DNA of 64,000 nt. It comes from Microplitis mediator. Its lineage: Eukaryota > Arthropoda > Insecta > Hymenoptera > Braconidae. Where the stretch lies: assembly GCF_029852145.1 (NCBI RefSeq), contig NC_079977.1, positions 22,322,781-22,386,780 on the forward strand. Reading direction: 5' to 3'. Shown here piece after piece: positions 1 through 10,964 of this stretch. The notes beneath the pieces were generated by a model. The model ran no database searches, was not told the DNA's origin, and worked only from the letters and a program-made list of their open reading frames with translations. Position numbers and translations under genes: made by a program. Position 1 is the first letter of the stretch, and each line of letters begins with the position of its first letter.

Positions 1-500
1 GAAGTTTGAGTACCCACATCACTAATTTTGAGCCACAATATTTTTAACCGGAAACTGGGATCGTTGAGACGGGAGTATGAGCATTTTAATTAAAAGGGGG
101 GTTCCGGGTACTCTTTTTACAGGAAATCGCATAAGAATTTCGAAAATACATGTCATTTTGAGCTCAAAAAATTTTGAGCTCGTATATTTCAAAAATTAAT
201 CTCCAATGGCTTTTACTCTGTCGGATGAGACTTGAGGTAAAACTATGACTGTATTTTTATTCGTGACATCATTTCATGAAGTTTGAGTACCCACATCACT
301 AGTTTTGGGCCACAATATTTTTAACCGGAAACCGGGATCGTTGAAACAGGAGTATGAGCATTTAAATTAAAAGAGGGGTTCCGGGTACTCTTTTTACAGG
401 AAATTGCATAAGAATTTCGAAAATTCATGTCATTTTGAGCTCAAAAAATTTTGAGCTCCTGCATTTCAAAAATGAATCTCCAAAGGATTTTTTTATTTTT
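1..500. repeat. Tandem pair of GAGTACCC hairpin units (277-bp offset)
   Basis: Two copies of a segment starting GAAGTTTGAGTACCCACATCACT (positions 1 and 278) each end with GGGTACTC, then a spacer containing two copies of TTTTGAGCTC. The pattern of inverted GAGTACCC/GGGTACTC ends and an offset of about 277 bp links it to the hairpin family seen throughout the window. The left end may be cut by the window edge. Confidence 0.8.
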
Positions 501-2270
501 TTACCATACGTCAAATAGATGACATAGTTGTGCTTGAAGGAAATATAAACTAAAAATACAATTGATTTTTTTTTTATTCACTTTATAAATCAACAATAAA
601 TTTTTTTAACGATTTTAACCCTTATCCAAACCTGGTCCATTCATTGGGACTTTGAGCTGATCTTAAACTACGATAGCAGTGTCATTGTAACTCTTTATAC
701 CCGAGATCTCGGATTAAATAAATAATAGACCGACTCAGAGCTCCGATAAATTTTATATTTTAAATTTACAAATAAATAAACAATTTTTTTTTTTCCAACA
801 CAGCTCGAGTCATTCAGAATTTAAACTCTCGAAATGCGTTTAAATGAAAACTAAAAAAAAACCGTGAGCCAGATGGCAAGTGGCCGGGATTTAAAAAAAA
901 ATTGGGGATGAGGATGAGTTGAATTTAAAGGCAGGTAGAGGTTAAAGTAAAAATTATAGTTCAGATAGAATGTGAATTAACGTATAATGCAGGATGAGGA
1001 GCTAGGGCATCTTAAATTCTCATGTATCCGAAAGGAAACCTAGAGATACGGGTGAGATAAAGCATGAGAGTCTACAGGATATTGAGTTTCTTTAAAGGGT
1101 GATCGTCTGGTGTGTAAACACGGATGGTAATGGACCCCGTTTTTGTCAAAGATCTTGGTATTTATTTGTGTTAACTGATAAATTCCTTAAGAAAAGTGAT
1201 ATTTTTATGCTAGAATGCTTTTAAAAATCTAAATTTAGTGCCGACTCCATTCCACAGCCGAACGATTTTATGAAAGAACTCTTGACTTGACATTTCCGAG
1301 TCACAGGAATTTTTTTCACAAAAATCGTTGTGTCACAGCCGTAGATTAGACTCTGACGTATCCAAAACACACCCATGACTTCATTCTAGGGTAATTTGGT
1401 CACGAGTTATCGGTGCCGATCGAAAAACTACGCCCTGGATTTTAACTATCGATAAATCGGTATCTAATTATCGTAGAGAGTTCGTTGAGGGCTCAAATCA
1501 AAGCTTGGGAATTTTTCTTACTATCTGGGACCTCATAAGGTCACAAAAAAAATTTATCAAACTTTTCGAGGCCTGCAAAGTCAAAGTTAAAAATTAAACG
1601 ATTTCCCACAATGATTTTATCCCGAAAATAAAATTCCTGAGAAGCAATTTCCGTTTTTTTAGATTCACTGTACGATGATTTTTCACGTGCATAACTTTAA
1701 ACTCAAGACTCGGTCATCAAGGAGTGTAACTTCCGGTAAGGTATCAGATATCTAGTCACAACAATCTATTCAACATCGATACTCGTGTATAATCTTATGC
1801 GGTCTAAGAAACTTGGAAAGTGCTTTCCAGGGGGTCCGAAGCCCCACGGGAAAATATTAAACCCAATTTCAAACTATCTTGTATCGCATCTTAACTCTGC
1901 CCGAAAATGATTATAAAAAAATAAAAAAATCACAATATTTTTGTTGGGTAAGTGAAAAATATAAATAACGATATACTAGATCAGTGGGAAAGTATGCAGA
2001 CTTTCGAGTGAGACCATGGGTTTAGTTACCTAGTATATACGAATCACTACACGCTACAAGAAGCTCAAGGTATCCGATGATCTAAAACTTCCATCAACCA
2101 CCTAAAGTTTCGATCGATCCGTTGGTGGCCTCTATTTCTACTCACCTCAGGTGGTCTCCATTCAAACCAACACACCTTCACCTCAAAATATATAAACTTT
2201 CATTATTTTACAATAAACATCACAACTTTTTATTTTATCACTTTTCCTTTATGAAAAATATAATTTATAT
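500..2270. other. AT-rich non-coding sequence flanking the family B copy
   Basis: Apart from the diverged family B copy there is no supported gene. The stretch at 2101-2200 has a minus-strand GTGAGT after CCTGAG (about 2139-2146) that could be a donor, but the matching acceptor is weak. Confidence 0.5.
1230..1640 (+). repeat. Dispersed repeat family B, diverged copy
   Basis: It contains the family's ordered landmarks: tagactctgacgtatccaaaacacaccc, GGTAATTTGG, GAGTTATCGG, CTAATTATCGTAGAGA and GAGGGCTCAAAT. It is more diverged than the copies at 36.1 and 50.6 kb. No coding capacity was seen. Confidence 0.75.
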
Positions 2271-2274
2271 CTAA

Positions 2275-3430
2275 TTTTTTTTAACGGCCCATTGTACCTC
2301 ACACTCATAATTTTATCTCCTGAGCTGCTAGAAAATTTACTCTCGAGTAAACAAAGATTTTGGTTACGATCAGAATTGAAATACAAATAACGAAATTTTT
2401 AGACGGCTCATCTTACCCTAGTTTTGTAACTAAATTTTCTGGGTCACTAGAGAATATAATCCTGAGTAAATTAAAATTTGAATCATGTAAATCGGTCATT
2501 TAGTCTCTGATTTATATAAAAATTAATTTTTTTTATTGAACTTGAGGTCGCGAGTTCGAGACCAGGTCACGGTATTTAATTTTTAATATGAAAAAAATTT
2601 TTTAAATGTCGAATTGAGGAGCAGATAGTGAACTGGGATATTCGGAATGATAAAATTTTTTTTTAACAGCCCATTGTATCTCACACTCATAATTTTATCT
2701 CCTGAGCTGCTAGAAAATTTACTCTTGAGTAAACAAAGATTTTAGTTGCGATCAGAATTAAAAAAAAAAAATAACAAAATTTTTAGACGGCTCATCTTAC
2801 CCTAGTTTTGTAACTAAACTTTCTGGGTCACTAGAGAATATAATCCTGAGTAAATTGAAATTTGAATCATGTAAATTGGTCACTTAGTCTCTGATTTATA
2901 TAAAAATCAATTTTTTTTATTGAACCTGAGGTCGCGAGTTCGAGACCAGGTCGCGGTATTTAATTTTTAAGAAGAAAAAAATTTTTTAAATGTCGTATTT
3001 AAGAACAGATAGTGAAACTGGGGTATTCGGAATGATATAATTTTTTTTAACAGCCCATTTAACCTCACACTCATAATTTTATCTCCTGAGCTGCTAGAAA
3101 ATTTACTCTTGAGTAAACAAAAATTGTAGTTGCGATCAGAATTAAAAAAAAACGAAATTTTTAGACGGCCCATCTTACCCTAGTTTTGTAACTAAGCTTT
3201 CAGGGTCACTAGAGGATATAATCCTGAGTAAATTAAAATTTGAATCATGTAAATCGGTCATTTAGTCTTTGATTTATATAAAAATTAATTTTTTTCATTG
3301 AACTTGAGGTCGCGAGTTCGAGACCAGGTCACGGTATTTAATTTTTAATAAGAAAAAAATTTTTAAAATGTCGTATTTAGGAGCAGATAGTGAAACTGGG
3401 GTATTCGGAATGATATAATTTTTTTTAGCT
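2275..3430. repeat. Three tandem copies of a ~382-bp unit with a B-box-like motif
   Basis: The unit begins near aCGGCCCATTGTACCTCACA and recurs with CCCATT at 2288, 2670 and 3053. Each copy carries GAGTTCGAGACC (about 2552, 2937 and 3313), which resembles an RNA polymerase III B box, followed by an A/T-rich tail. No convincing A box was found, so a tRNA-derived SINE origin is only a possibility. The third copy ends near 3430, where unrelated GC-richer sequence begins. Confidence 0.88.
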
Positions 3431-3865
3431 GACCCTCGTTTCTCTTACGAGTATAATCAAGACCGGCGAGAAACAAAGGGGAATAAATCCCTAAGGACTC
3501 GTCGGTTGGCTTTCACGTCGTTTACGAGCGTCGAGATGCTAATCTCCTGGGTAAGTTGGTACCTTGCCGGTGAAGTCGTACATCTTACCCTTCACGAGCC
3601 TCTCGGTTTTCTCTCGACCTCCTCTTCACTCCTCTTAACTCGGTTTACTATAGACTCCGAGTCAGTACAGACTACAGAGTATAGTAATAAACCCAGAGCT
3701 GGAGAATGTGGAGGAGATGAAGGAGGTGAAGGAGTATCTGGCCGGCTGCTCTTCACCGATTATGCTAATGTTTGCGCCCACGCTCTCGTTTGTTCCCCTT
3801 TGAAAGCTGCCACGGTCTGCGCGGTCCATTGTGCCGGGAAATCGTATGCGACCCTGCAATAGCTG
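3430..3865 (+). other. GC-richer single-copy island with a donor-like GTAAGT
   Basis: This block has balanced base composition in contrast to its AT-rich surroundings and resembles no repeat family in the window. A donor-like CTGG|GTAAGT lies at 3550-3556. An open frame runs 3506-3862 but has no recognisable domain and crosses the donor. It could be a 5' exon or regulatory island; function unknown. Confidence 0.3.
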
Positions 3866-4626
3866 GTTATACTTATCCCAAGGGGATTTATCATTTCGTC
3901 TCTTTTTTTTACCAATACAATACAAAATACTTGACATTTTTCTCCATTTTATTTTCAACAATGCCCGACTTTATGCGCAACTTTCTTCAGTTTTCAAAAT
4001 TTATTTCAATTAATTCAACAGCACGTTCTGTTTTCACGCTCAAATTCTCTATTGCCCACGTGGTACATCTGGATTTTCCTCAAATTCTTCAGCGTATCCG
4101 TTAAAAAATTTGCCAGAGTCATTCATTTCACCGAAATCTTCAAATTTTGAGCCAACCCAGGCTTTAAAAAATCCTATTTTACGCCGGCATTTAATTATTC
4201 AACTAAAATCAGATCTAAGACCCATCAGCTTGCGGTATAAAATAAAATTTGAGTTAACTCTGGAAAAATTATCTGGCTAGTGGACAATAAACCGGTTTAT
4301 AAATGAACCCTTTTCTAAGGGGCCCATTGTCATGTGACAAGGATGATTCGTAAAAAAGTGAACTGGCGAAGGATAAGGAGAGAAACGGGAAGAGGAAAGA
4401 GAGGGTAGAAAAAAAAATTAAAAAGGATATTGGTATATAGAAGAGTAGCGACGCCTTTTTCCGGAGGGGACAAGGACCTCAACCCTCGGGCATTGTAAGG
4501 GTGGCGTTGCAAGGGGGGTACAAATTGCTAGCCTGCCACTCAAATTGGCCTGACAACGAACAATTGCTCCTATTACATCGCATTAGTCGGCGGTACGCTC
4601 TCATGTTACTATTTCGTTATAGCAAA

Positions 4627-4694
<68 letters not shown>

Positions 4695-4897
4695 CATGAC
4701 GAAGGGATAAGGAAAGGGATGAATTCCGTAAGAGAGTTGATAATAACCGTAGGGTTGCTATAAGATAAATATAAAGGTGAGTTTAGAAAAGGGTAGAGTT
4801 GTTTCGAGGTTTCTTTAAATAGAAATGAAAGTTTTTTCTTTATGTTTTATGAAACGGGTGCTGAGCTTGCCACCTGCTGAATTTATTTATTTAGTAC
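3865..4897. other. Non-coding single-copy sequence before the Kolobok element
   Basis: The only clear structure is the TG microsatellite at 4628-4690. Short open frames on both strands have low-complexity translations and no splice or domain support. Confidence 0.5.
4628..4690. repeat. (TG)n microsatellite
   Basis: About 60 bp of TG dinucleotide repeat, outside and to the left of the Kolobok element. It generates a spurious poly-CV reading frame. Confidence 0.97.
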
Positions 4898-4901
4898 TTA
4901 A

Positions 4902-4919
4902 GGGGTTAGGGGTAGTCAG
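4902..4919 (+). repeat. Left terminal inverted repeat of the Kolobok-like element
   Basis: It reads GGGGTTAGGGGTAGTCAG directly after TTAA. It matches the right end in inverted orientation at 17 of 18 positions, and the similarity stops abruptly outside the TTAA, which fixes the boundary. Confidence 0.88.
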
Positions 4920-5152
4920 AATTTTCAAAAAATCGATTTTTTTTTTTTTGCATTTTCTTAAAGTATAATATTTTAAAAATATTGTGTGAAAATTTGAAGT
5001 GAATCCGACAAATTCTTTTCGAGTTATTTAACAATGACCAAAGGACGCTCGGGTGCTACGTGGCATTCGAGAGCAGGTAGCTAGAAACAGCTGCAAGCAA
5101 CCGACCTTTCGGGTTTCATTGTCATGAATATCTCCCCATTTTAATGTATTTA

Positions 5153-5154
<2 letters not shown>

Positions 5155-5250
<96 letters not shown>
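5155..5250. repeat. (TA)n microsatellite inside the Kolobok element
   Basis: About 95 bp of near-pure TA dinucleotide repeat lies between the left terminal repeat and the transposase start. It is probably length-variable and may form a cruciform. It sits about 140 bp before the ATG, in the element's likely promoter or leader. Confidence 0.97.
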
Positions 5251-5251
<1 letters not shown>

Positions 5252-5389
5252 TTCTACATATATTCACAATTTGTAGGTAGTACAAGAACTGAAAAATAAT
5301 TTTTGGTTGCCAGTATACCTGTAGTCGTTGCACTGATCAGTCGATAGTTTTGTGATAAATTATTTCTCAAGTGAATTAAATTATTAACC

Positions 5390-7144
5390 ATGGGACGTGA
5401 TTCTAGAAAGGTTTCAAGAGAACTTCGGAGTTCTGAAAAAATTAATAAGTCGCGTTCAGTCAAAAGAAAGAATGTTTTTAATCCGAAAACAGCCGAACGT
5501 GATGAAAGTATTCAGAGTACATCTTCTAAAAAATTAAAACAAAACACTGAAGATGATGTACCTGAAGACAGCAGTACTGAATTTCGAATAATAAATTTTA
5601 TTCAGGTATTCACTGCAATTTCTGCTCTTATAAAATGTAAAAAATGTGATGGAAATGTAGTGTTTCAAACAGCAAGTACACGTGGGCTGGGATTCAAAAT
5701 TGTAGTTGCATGTAATAACTGTGGAAATGAATATATTCCTTCCTGTTCTTTCGTTGGGCATTCTTATGAAATAAACAGACGTTTCATTTTTGTAATGAGA
5801 ATACTAGGAATAGGATACGAAGGATTGTGCAAGTTTTGCGGCCTGATGGACATGCCGTCTTTTTTAGATAAATCTACGCATACAATTTTACTGAAACAGA
5901 TTTTGAATTGTAGTAAAGCCGTCGCAGAAACCTTCATGACGAAAGCTGTGAATGAAGAAAAGCAAGCAATGCCAACAACTGAAAATGAAGATATAAATCA
6001 TCTAACTGTATCGGGAGATGGAACCTGGCAAAAACGGGGATATACATCGTCATTTGGAGTTTCTTCTATAATTGGCTATTTTACTGGAAAGATTCTTGAC
6101 ATAAACATTAAAAGTGCATATTGTAAGCTATGTGAGTATTGGAAAAAAAAAACAAATACTGTTGAGTTCGAGGAATGGTATCAATCGCATGAAGATGTGT
6201 GTTCTGCTAATCATCAAGGGTCTTCTGGGAAAATGGAGGTGGATGCGATGGTCGAAATGTTTTCGTATTCTGAAACTAAATATGGAGTTAAGTATGCCAA
6301 CTATATTGGTGATGGTGACTCCAAGACCTATTCAGGAATTATAAAATCAGATCCTTACGAAAATACAACTGTAAATAAAAAGGAATGTATAGGGCATGTC
6401 CAAAAGCGGATGGGGAGTCGATTACGTACGCTGAAGAGTAAACAAAAAGGTCTTGGTGGTCGAGGTAAGCTCACAGGAAAATTAATAGACAAACTAACTG
6501 TGTACTATGGTTTAGCAATACGCCGGCATTGTGATTCTATTGAAAATATGAAATCTGCTATAATGGCAACCTTTTATCACTACGGCTCGAGTGATGAAAA
6601 ACCGAATCATGATATGTGTCCAAAAGGCGAAGAATCTTGGTGCTCTTACCAGCGCGCTGAAGCAAGAGGAGAGCTTGATACCTTTTCTCACGATTATTCT
6701 CCTTTACCTTCTGATGTTTTAAAAGCTATCAAGCCTATATACGAAGATCTTAGTAATGAAAATTTACTTTCAAGATGTGTAGGTGGATTCAATCAGAATA
6801 ATAATGAAAGCTTTAACCAACTAGTATGGAAAATATGCCCAAAAACGGTAAATACTAGTTTTACCATCGTACAAATAGCTGCATACGTTGCTATGTGTAT
6901 ATTTAATGAGGGTATAAATTCATTATTAGTCTTGATGAATACACTAGGACTTAATTGTGGGCCTAATTCTCATCGGTATGCAGAAAGAATGGATGCTGCA
7001 CGTATCAAAGTAGCAGATAAGCGCGCTAATGATAACACCCGAGAAGGTCGATTGCAACGTAGGCACCAGCAAATCGATATTTTGGAAGCTGCTATGTCGG
7101 CTGAAGAGCTATTATATGGTCCAGGAATAGATGACTCAGTGTAA
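5390..7144 (+). CDS. Kolobok / Mutator-like-domain DDE transposase
   Basis: This 584-residue DNA transposase should cut and rejoin its element's ends in the nucleus. The start is the first ATG of the frame in a strong context (accATGG). The N-terminus is Lys/Arg/Ser-rich with nuclear-localisation-like patches (KRK near residue 25, KKLK at 47-50). Cys pairs follow at 83/86, 108/111, 147/150 and 245/248 and look zinc-binding. Likely catalytic acids are Asp210 in SGDGTWQKRGYTSS, Asp308 or Asp310 in YIGDGDSKT, and Glu473 in GGFNQNNNESFNQLVW. The block KKECIGHVQKRMGSRLR (330-346) is typical of the metazoan domain family called Mutator-like transposase in protein databases. The frame is open throughout with no obvious intron. 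An AATAAA signal lies about 120 bp after the stop. The TTAA-flanked ends support activity. I am confident it is a transposase and fairly confident it is Kolobok; host domestication is unlikely because the ends are intact. Confidence 0.93.
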   Translation: MGRDSRKVSRELRSSEKINKSRSVKRKNVFNPKTAERDESIQSTSSKKLKQNTEDDVPEDSSTEFRIINFIQVFTAISALIKCKKCDGNVVFQTASTRGLGFKIVVACNNCGNEYIPSCSFVGHSYEINRRFIFVMRILGIGYEGLCKFCGLMDMPSFLDKSTHTILLKQILNCSKAVAETFMTKAVNEEKQAMPTTENEDINHLTVSGDGTWQKRGYTSSFGVSSIIGYFTGKILDINIKSAYCKLCEYWKKKTNTVEFEEWYQSHEDVCSANHQGSSGKMEVDAMVEMFSYSETKYGVKYANYIGDGDSKTYSGIIKSDPYENTTVNKKECIGHVQKRMGSRLRTLKSKQKGLGGRGKLTGKLIDKLTVYYGLAIRRHCDSIENMKSAIMATFYHYGSSDEKPNHDMCPKGEESWCSYQRAEARGELDTFSHDYSPLPSDVLKAIKPIYEDLSNENLLSRCVGGFNQNNNESFNQLVWKICPKTVNTSFTIVQIAAYVAMCIFNEGINSLLVLMNTLGLNCGPNSHRYAERMDAARIKVADKRANDNTREGRLQRRHQQIDILEAAMSAEELLYGPGIDDSV

Positions 7145-7265
7145 GTTATTAAATAATTCTTATAATTCGACATAAATCCATAGCAAAACTTTAAATGCGT
7201 TTTTCTCAAAACTATGTTTTCTGAACTGGTGATCACTGTAACTTAAAAACTGCTCGGTAGATTTC

Positions 7266-7271
7266 AATAAA
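7266..7271 (+). terminator. Polyadenylation signal AATAAA of the transposase gene
   Basis: A canonical AATAAA lies about 120 bp downstream of the transposase stop codon, inside the element. It is the likely 3' end signal; AATAAA also occurs by chance in AT-rich DNA. Confidence 0.45.
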
Positions 7272-7304
7272 ATTTATTGTACTTTTGAAATACATTAAAA
7301 ACTC

Positions 7305-7456
7305 GTGCCTGATCGAAGGATTTTTTTTTTTTTTCAAAATTTCGATTTTTTTTTAACAATAAACTGTCGGTTTTTTTCTCGAAAATTTGAAAAAAATTTC
7401 CTGAGGCCGCCATTTTGTTAATTTCGAAAAAAAAAAAAAAAGCTTCGATCAGGCAC
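7305..7456. repeat. 152-bp inverted repeat in the 3' part of the Kolobok element
   Basis: GTGCCTGATCGAAG at 7305-7318 is the exact complement of CTTCGATCAGGCAC at 7443-7456. Next to each arm are runs of T and A that extend the pairing. It may be a small nested inverted-repeat element or a hairpin in the transposase 3' untranslated region. No clear target duplication was seen. Confidence 0.7.
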
Positions 7457-7723
7457 AAGATTATCTATTAATAAAACTAATTTTTCTTGTCCGATTGATT
7501 TTAGATGAATCTCCAAGGACTTATGATGATCACCGCAAAGGACTTCGGGAGGAACGGGCTCTACAAAAACAGCGATAACTTTTTGAATTATTAATTTTTT
7601 TTTTTGAAATTTTCGTGAAGTCAAATCGAAACGTGTTCTAATAAAGCTATGTTTTTATTTTTGTCAAATAAAGTAATTAACTACAAAAAAAAAATTATTG
7701 AAAATCATCATTTTTTCATACCC

Positions 7724-7741
7724 CTGAGTACCCCTAACCCC
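7724..7741 (-). repeat. Right terminal inverted repeat of the Kolobok-like element
   Basis: It reads CTGAGTACCCCTAACCCC followed by TTAA, the complement of the left end with one mismatch. Sequence outside the two TTAA sites is not similar, as expected for a target duplication of only four bases. Confidence 0.88.
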
Positions 7742-7964
7742 TTAAATAGATTATTTTTGCACAAACTATTGGAAAAATTTACTTTTCTCGAAATTTTTCA
7801 TATTTCTTTGGGTTCAATTTTTATTTTTGTTCAAATAAAGTTATTTTTGTTGAATAATAGTGTAGGGGAAAAAGTAGTGGAACGCTGGAGGTAAAATACG
7901 AAATTATCACGGAATTTGGTTTTCATGCAAAATAGAATAAATTTCGATTTTTTATGAAATTTTT

Positions 7965-8965
7965 GATTTACTGATCATTAGGCCAGGATTTTTTTCCTTC
8001 ATTGAAAGATGACAATTAATAATTAATAATGTAACATTTTTGATATTACGGCAATAATTTCGGTCGTATAAAAAAATTTTTTAAGTAAAAGTTGTTCAAA
8101 ATTTAATTTTCTAAAAAAAATGTCTCTTGTAATTTTTCCTTAGGACTAATAAGGAAACCGTAATTTCAAAATTAAGATTTTTATAATTAACAAAAATTTG
8201 AATCATTCATTATGACTCTAAATTTTTAAATTACGGTAAAAATATTGGTCGTATTAAAAAATTTTTCGAACAAAAATTGTAAGAAATTTAATTTTCTAAA
8301 AAAAATGTATCTTACAATTTTTTCTTAGGACTAATAAGAAAGCCGTAATTTCAAAATTAAGATTTTCATAATTAACAAAAATTTGAATCATTCATTATGA
8401 ATCTTAATTTTCAAATTACGGTAAAAATATTGGTTGTATTAAAAAATTTTTCGAACAAAAATTGTAAGAAATTTAATTTTCTAAAAAAAATGTATCTTAC
8501 AATTTTTCCTTAGGACTAATAAGAAAGCCGTAATTTCAAAAGTAAGATTTTCATAATTAATCAAATTTTGAATCATTCATTATGACTCTTAATTTTTAAA
8601 TTTCGGTAAAAATATTGGTCGTATTAAAAAATTTTTCGAACAAAAATTGTAAGAAATTTAATTTTCTAAAAAAAATGTATTTTACGATTTTTTCTTAGGA
8701 CTAATAAGAAAGCCGTAATTTCAAAATTAAGATTTTCATAGTTAACAAAAATTTGAATCATTCATTATGAATCTTAATTTTGGAATTACGCTGAAAATAT
8801 TGGTCGTATAAGAAAAACATATGAAACTTTTTAATAGAAAATTGAATTTCTTACAACTTTTGTTTAAAAACTTTTTTTATGAGACCAATATTTTCGCTAG
8901 AATATCAAAAATTTGAACCATTCATTTCAAAAATAAGTCAAAAATCTTGTCCCTACTGATCATTT
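7965..8965. repeat. 185-bp tandem array with inverted ends
   Basis: The landmark TTAGGACTAATAAG recurs at about 8140, 8325, 8510 and 8695, a period of 185 bp at every step. The left margin (tgatatta..aatttcggtcgtata, then a run of T and cttttta-like sequence) reappears inverted at 8815-8905, and TACTGATCATT at the left has an inverted partner near 8958. The array is therefore enclosed by imperfect terminal inverted repeats. It is AT-rich with no coding capacity. Confidence 0.88.
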
Positions 8966-10960
8966 TACCCACTTATGAAACTTTTTTGTAACAAAGAAAC
9001 TCATGAGGGGAAACCATCTATAATTATTGAGGAGTTTTTTCAAAATAATTAAGGAGTCATGCTTCGGAAATACGACAAAATCCGAACCGCGAGATTTTTC
9101 GCTAATCTTCCGCGGAAAAGGTCAACTTTTTCATTTACCCTGAAATGTCAATTGTAACTGTCCATTTTACCCCTACTTTGACATTCTTTTACCCACAAAC
9201 TCCCCAAACAATATTTCGAATCAAAAAAATCTGGATGCCCAAAATGCGAATTTTTCAAAAACTTATTTTTTCGCGAAAAGATCAAATTTTGTGGTTTAAT
9301 ATTTACAAAAAATTTTGATAGTTCATTTTACCCCATTTTTTATTATTGTAGGCTATTGTACTGTTTGAATATCAAAGAATGGAATAAAAACATAAATTTG
9401 GTTAAAAAGACTTAAAACTGACAATAACCCACCGAAAAAAATTTTAAAGGAGCACTTGAGCCAACAAAAAAAATAATAATCTATTGAGTAAAGTTTTTTT
9501 TTGTTTACATTTTTATAAGAGCACTTAATAATAACATTGTTACGGACACATCAGTGTCCATCTGTTATTAAAACGGGCATTGAAATTAAACAAAGGCTTG
9601 AACAATACTAACCTCCAAAAATTCTTAAAGTATATTTAACTATCAACTCAACTATTGTACCAACAAACAGTTTCGTTAGTAATTATAATTATTTCTTTAG
9701 GTCCCCAAGTGCATTTTTGGGCCCGATGATTCAGTTGATGACTCAGTGACTGGAAATTTTGAGTGACAGCGGCTTAGATATTAGATAAGATTAATCTAGG
9801 GAATAGATGAGTCCAAGTTGAAATAGATTAAAAATCTATTTACATTGTAGAGAAATATTTCGAGAGAAAAAGTTTGTTTTAAATTTAAATTTAAAAATAA
9901 ATGGGTGCCGTGTAATGGCGGAAGCCATGAGATGGTTAAAGTTTGTAACGGAAGAACAAAATAAGGTTTCAGAGGTTTCCTGTAAAGAGACTCTCAGTTG
10001 ATTGCTTTTTTTAATAAAAGGTTTCAATTAATAATTTTACTCGTATGCTGATTATTTTTACACAAGGGGTAAAATGGACCGTTTTTATTTTCTACTACTA
10101 AATATTACTTTCCAAAAAATTTTGTTATATTAATTGCTGACCAAAAATATTCATTTTCAGTTCTCGTGAAAAATAACAATTTTTGAATTTTGAAAAAAAA
10201 ATTTTGAAAATAAGTATGGCGTGTTGGTACTCAAATTACCGGAAATTTACCGTAGATTAATTTTTGATTCTTTGGATTTTTTCATAAATTCAATAGTTTT
10301 TGAGAAATTGCACTTTTTTGTAAAACGCGATTTTTCTTTTTTTGAAAAATGACAATTTAGATGTAAAATTTATTACTGCGATAAAAATTACGAAAAAAAA
10401 TGGTCAAGTGAACCGGTCAATGTAGTGGAAAAAATCTCAGCTCGATTGAGCAAATTTGTAAACAAAAACAGGTTACCGACTGTCAAGGGAGAAAAAATGA
10501 ATGAGTCTACAGACTATAGATTATTTATTTTATTAAAATACATATATAGATATCTGTCGGCAATAGGAACAGATGTTGGACACAGGGCATGTGAACAGGT
10601 TACACAGCAATAATACGGCCTTGAAAGAATAACGATCGCCGGATGATCAAAATGTCCGAGTTGAGTATAGAGAGAGTGAAATGAAATAAAAACGGGCGCT
10701 AAAGGATGAGAAATTATCCATGTGTCTACTGGAGCGCTTTCCGTATGTCGTCGGGTTATAAAACCCAAAATTATGGATAAAACATTTATGGGATATCCTA
10801 AAACTTATAAATTTAATGCAAGATCCCGAGAACTCAGAGCGGCTTGATCTCATTATGATCTCTAATGATACACTACCCAAATTATCTCGAGGGATTATTA
10901 TTAAATCCAAGCACTTCCGGTTTTCCGAAAGATTCCTTGAAGAAAAAACAGAAAAAGGAG
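8965..10960. other. AT-rich non-coding sequence; single-copy block at 10.43-10.92 kb
   Basis: The first part is low-complexity A/T sequence with no feature I can support. From about 10430 to 10920 composition is more balanced and resembles no repeat family here. Its open frames (such as 10514-10768 minus) have no recognised domain. Confidence 0.45.
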
Positions 10961-10964
10961 AAAT

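Larger units (their letters stand above)
4902..7741 (+). mobile_element. Kolobok-like DNA transposon, complete, with TTAA target duplications
   Basis: The element is bounded by TTAA at 4898-4901 and TTAA at 7742-7745. Its 18-bp terminal inverted repeats differ at one base: GGGGTTAGGGGTAGTCAG at 4902-4919 and the complement of GGGGTTAGGGGTACTCAG at 7724-7741. The interior holds one long intact transposase ORF (5390-7144), a (TA)n tract upstream of it and an AATAAA signal after its stop. TTAA duplications are known for the piggyBac and Kolobok superfamilies; the transposase is not piggyBac-like and fits Kolobok. The length of about 2.84 kb and the lack of frameshifts suggest a young, possibly autonomous copy. 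The superfamily name is from memory of the families, not from a search. Confidence 0.85.

Noticed and set aside
2100..2200. Minus-strand exon ending at GTGAGT near 2140
   Set aside because: The upstream acceptor would be TTTTGAG with no pyrimidine tract, and no homology is recognised.
2552..3324. Three possible tRNA genes from GTTCGAGACC motifs
   Set aside because: Only a B-box-like motif is present; no A box, cloverleaf or anticodon stem could be drawn.
3506..3862. 118-residue plus-strand frame
   Set aside because: No recognised domain, overlapping frames on both strands, and a donor-like site within it; open by composition.
4501..4710. Plus-strand frame with a Cys-Val repeat
   Set aside because: It is the translation of the (TG)n microsatellite.
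5028..5333. Minus-strand open frame with a long Ile-Tyr repeat
   Set aside because: It is the translation of the (TA)n microsatellite inside the Kolobok element.
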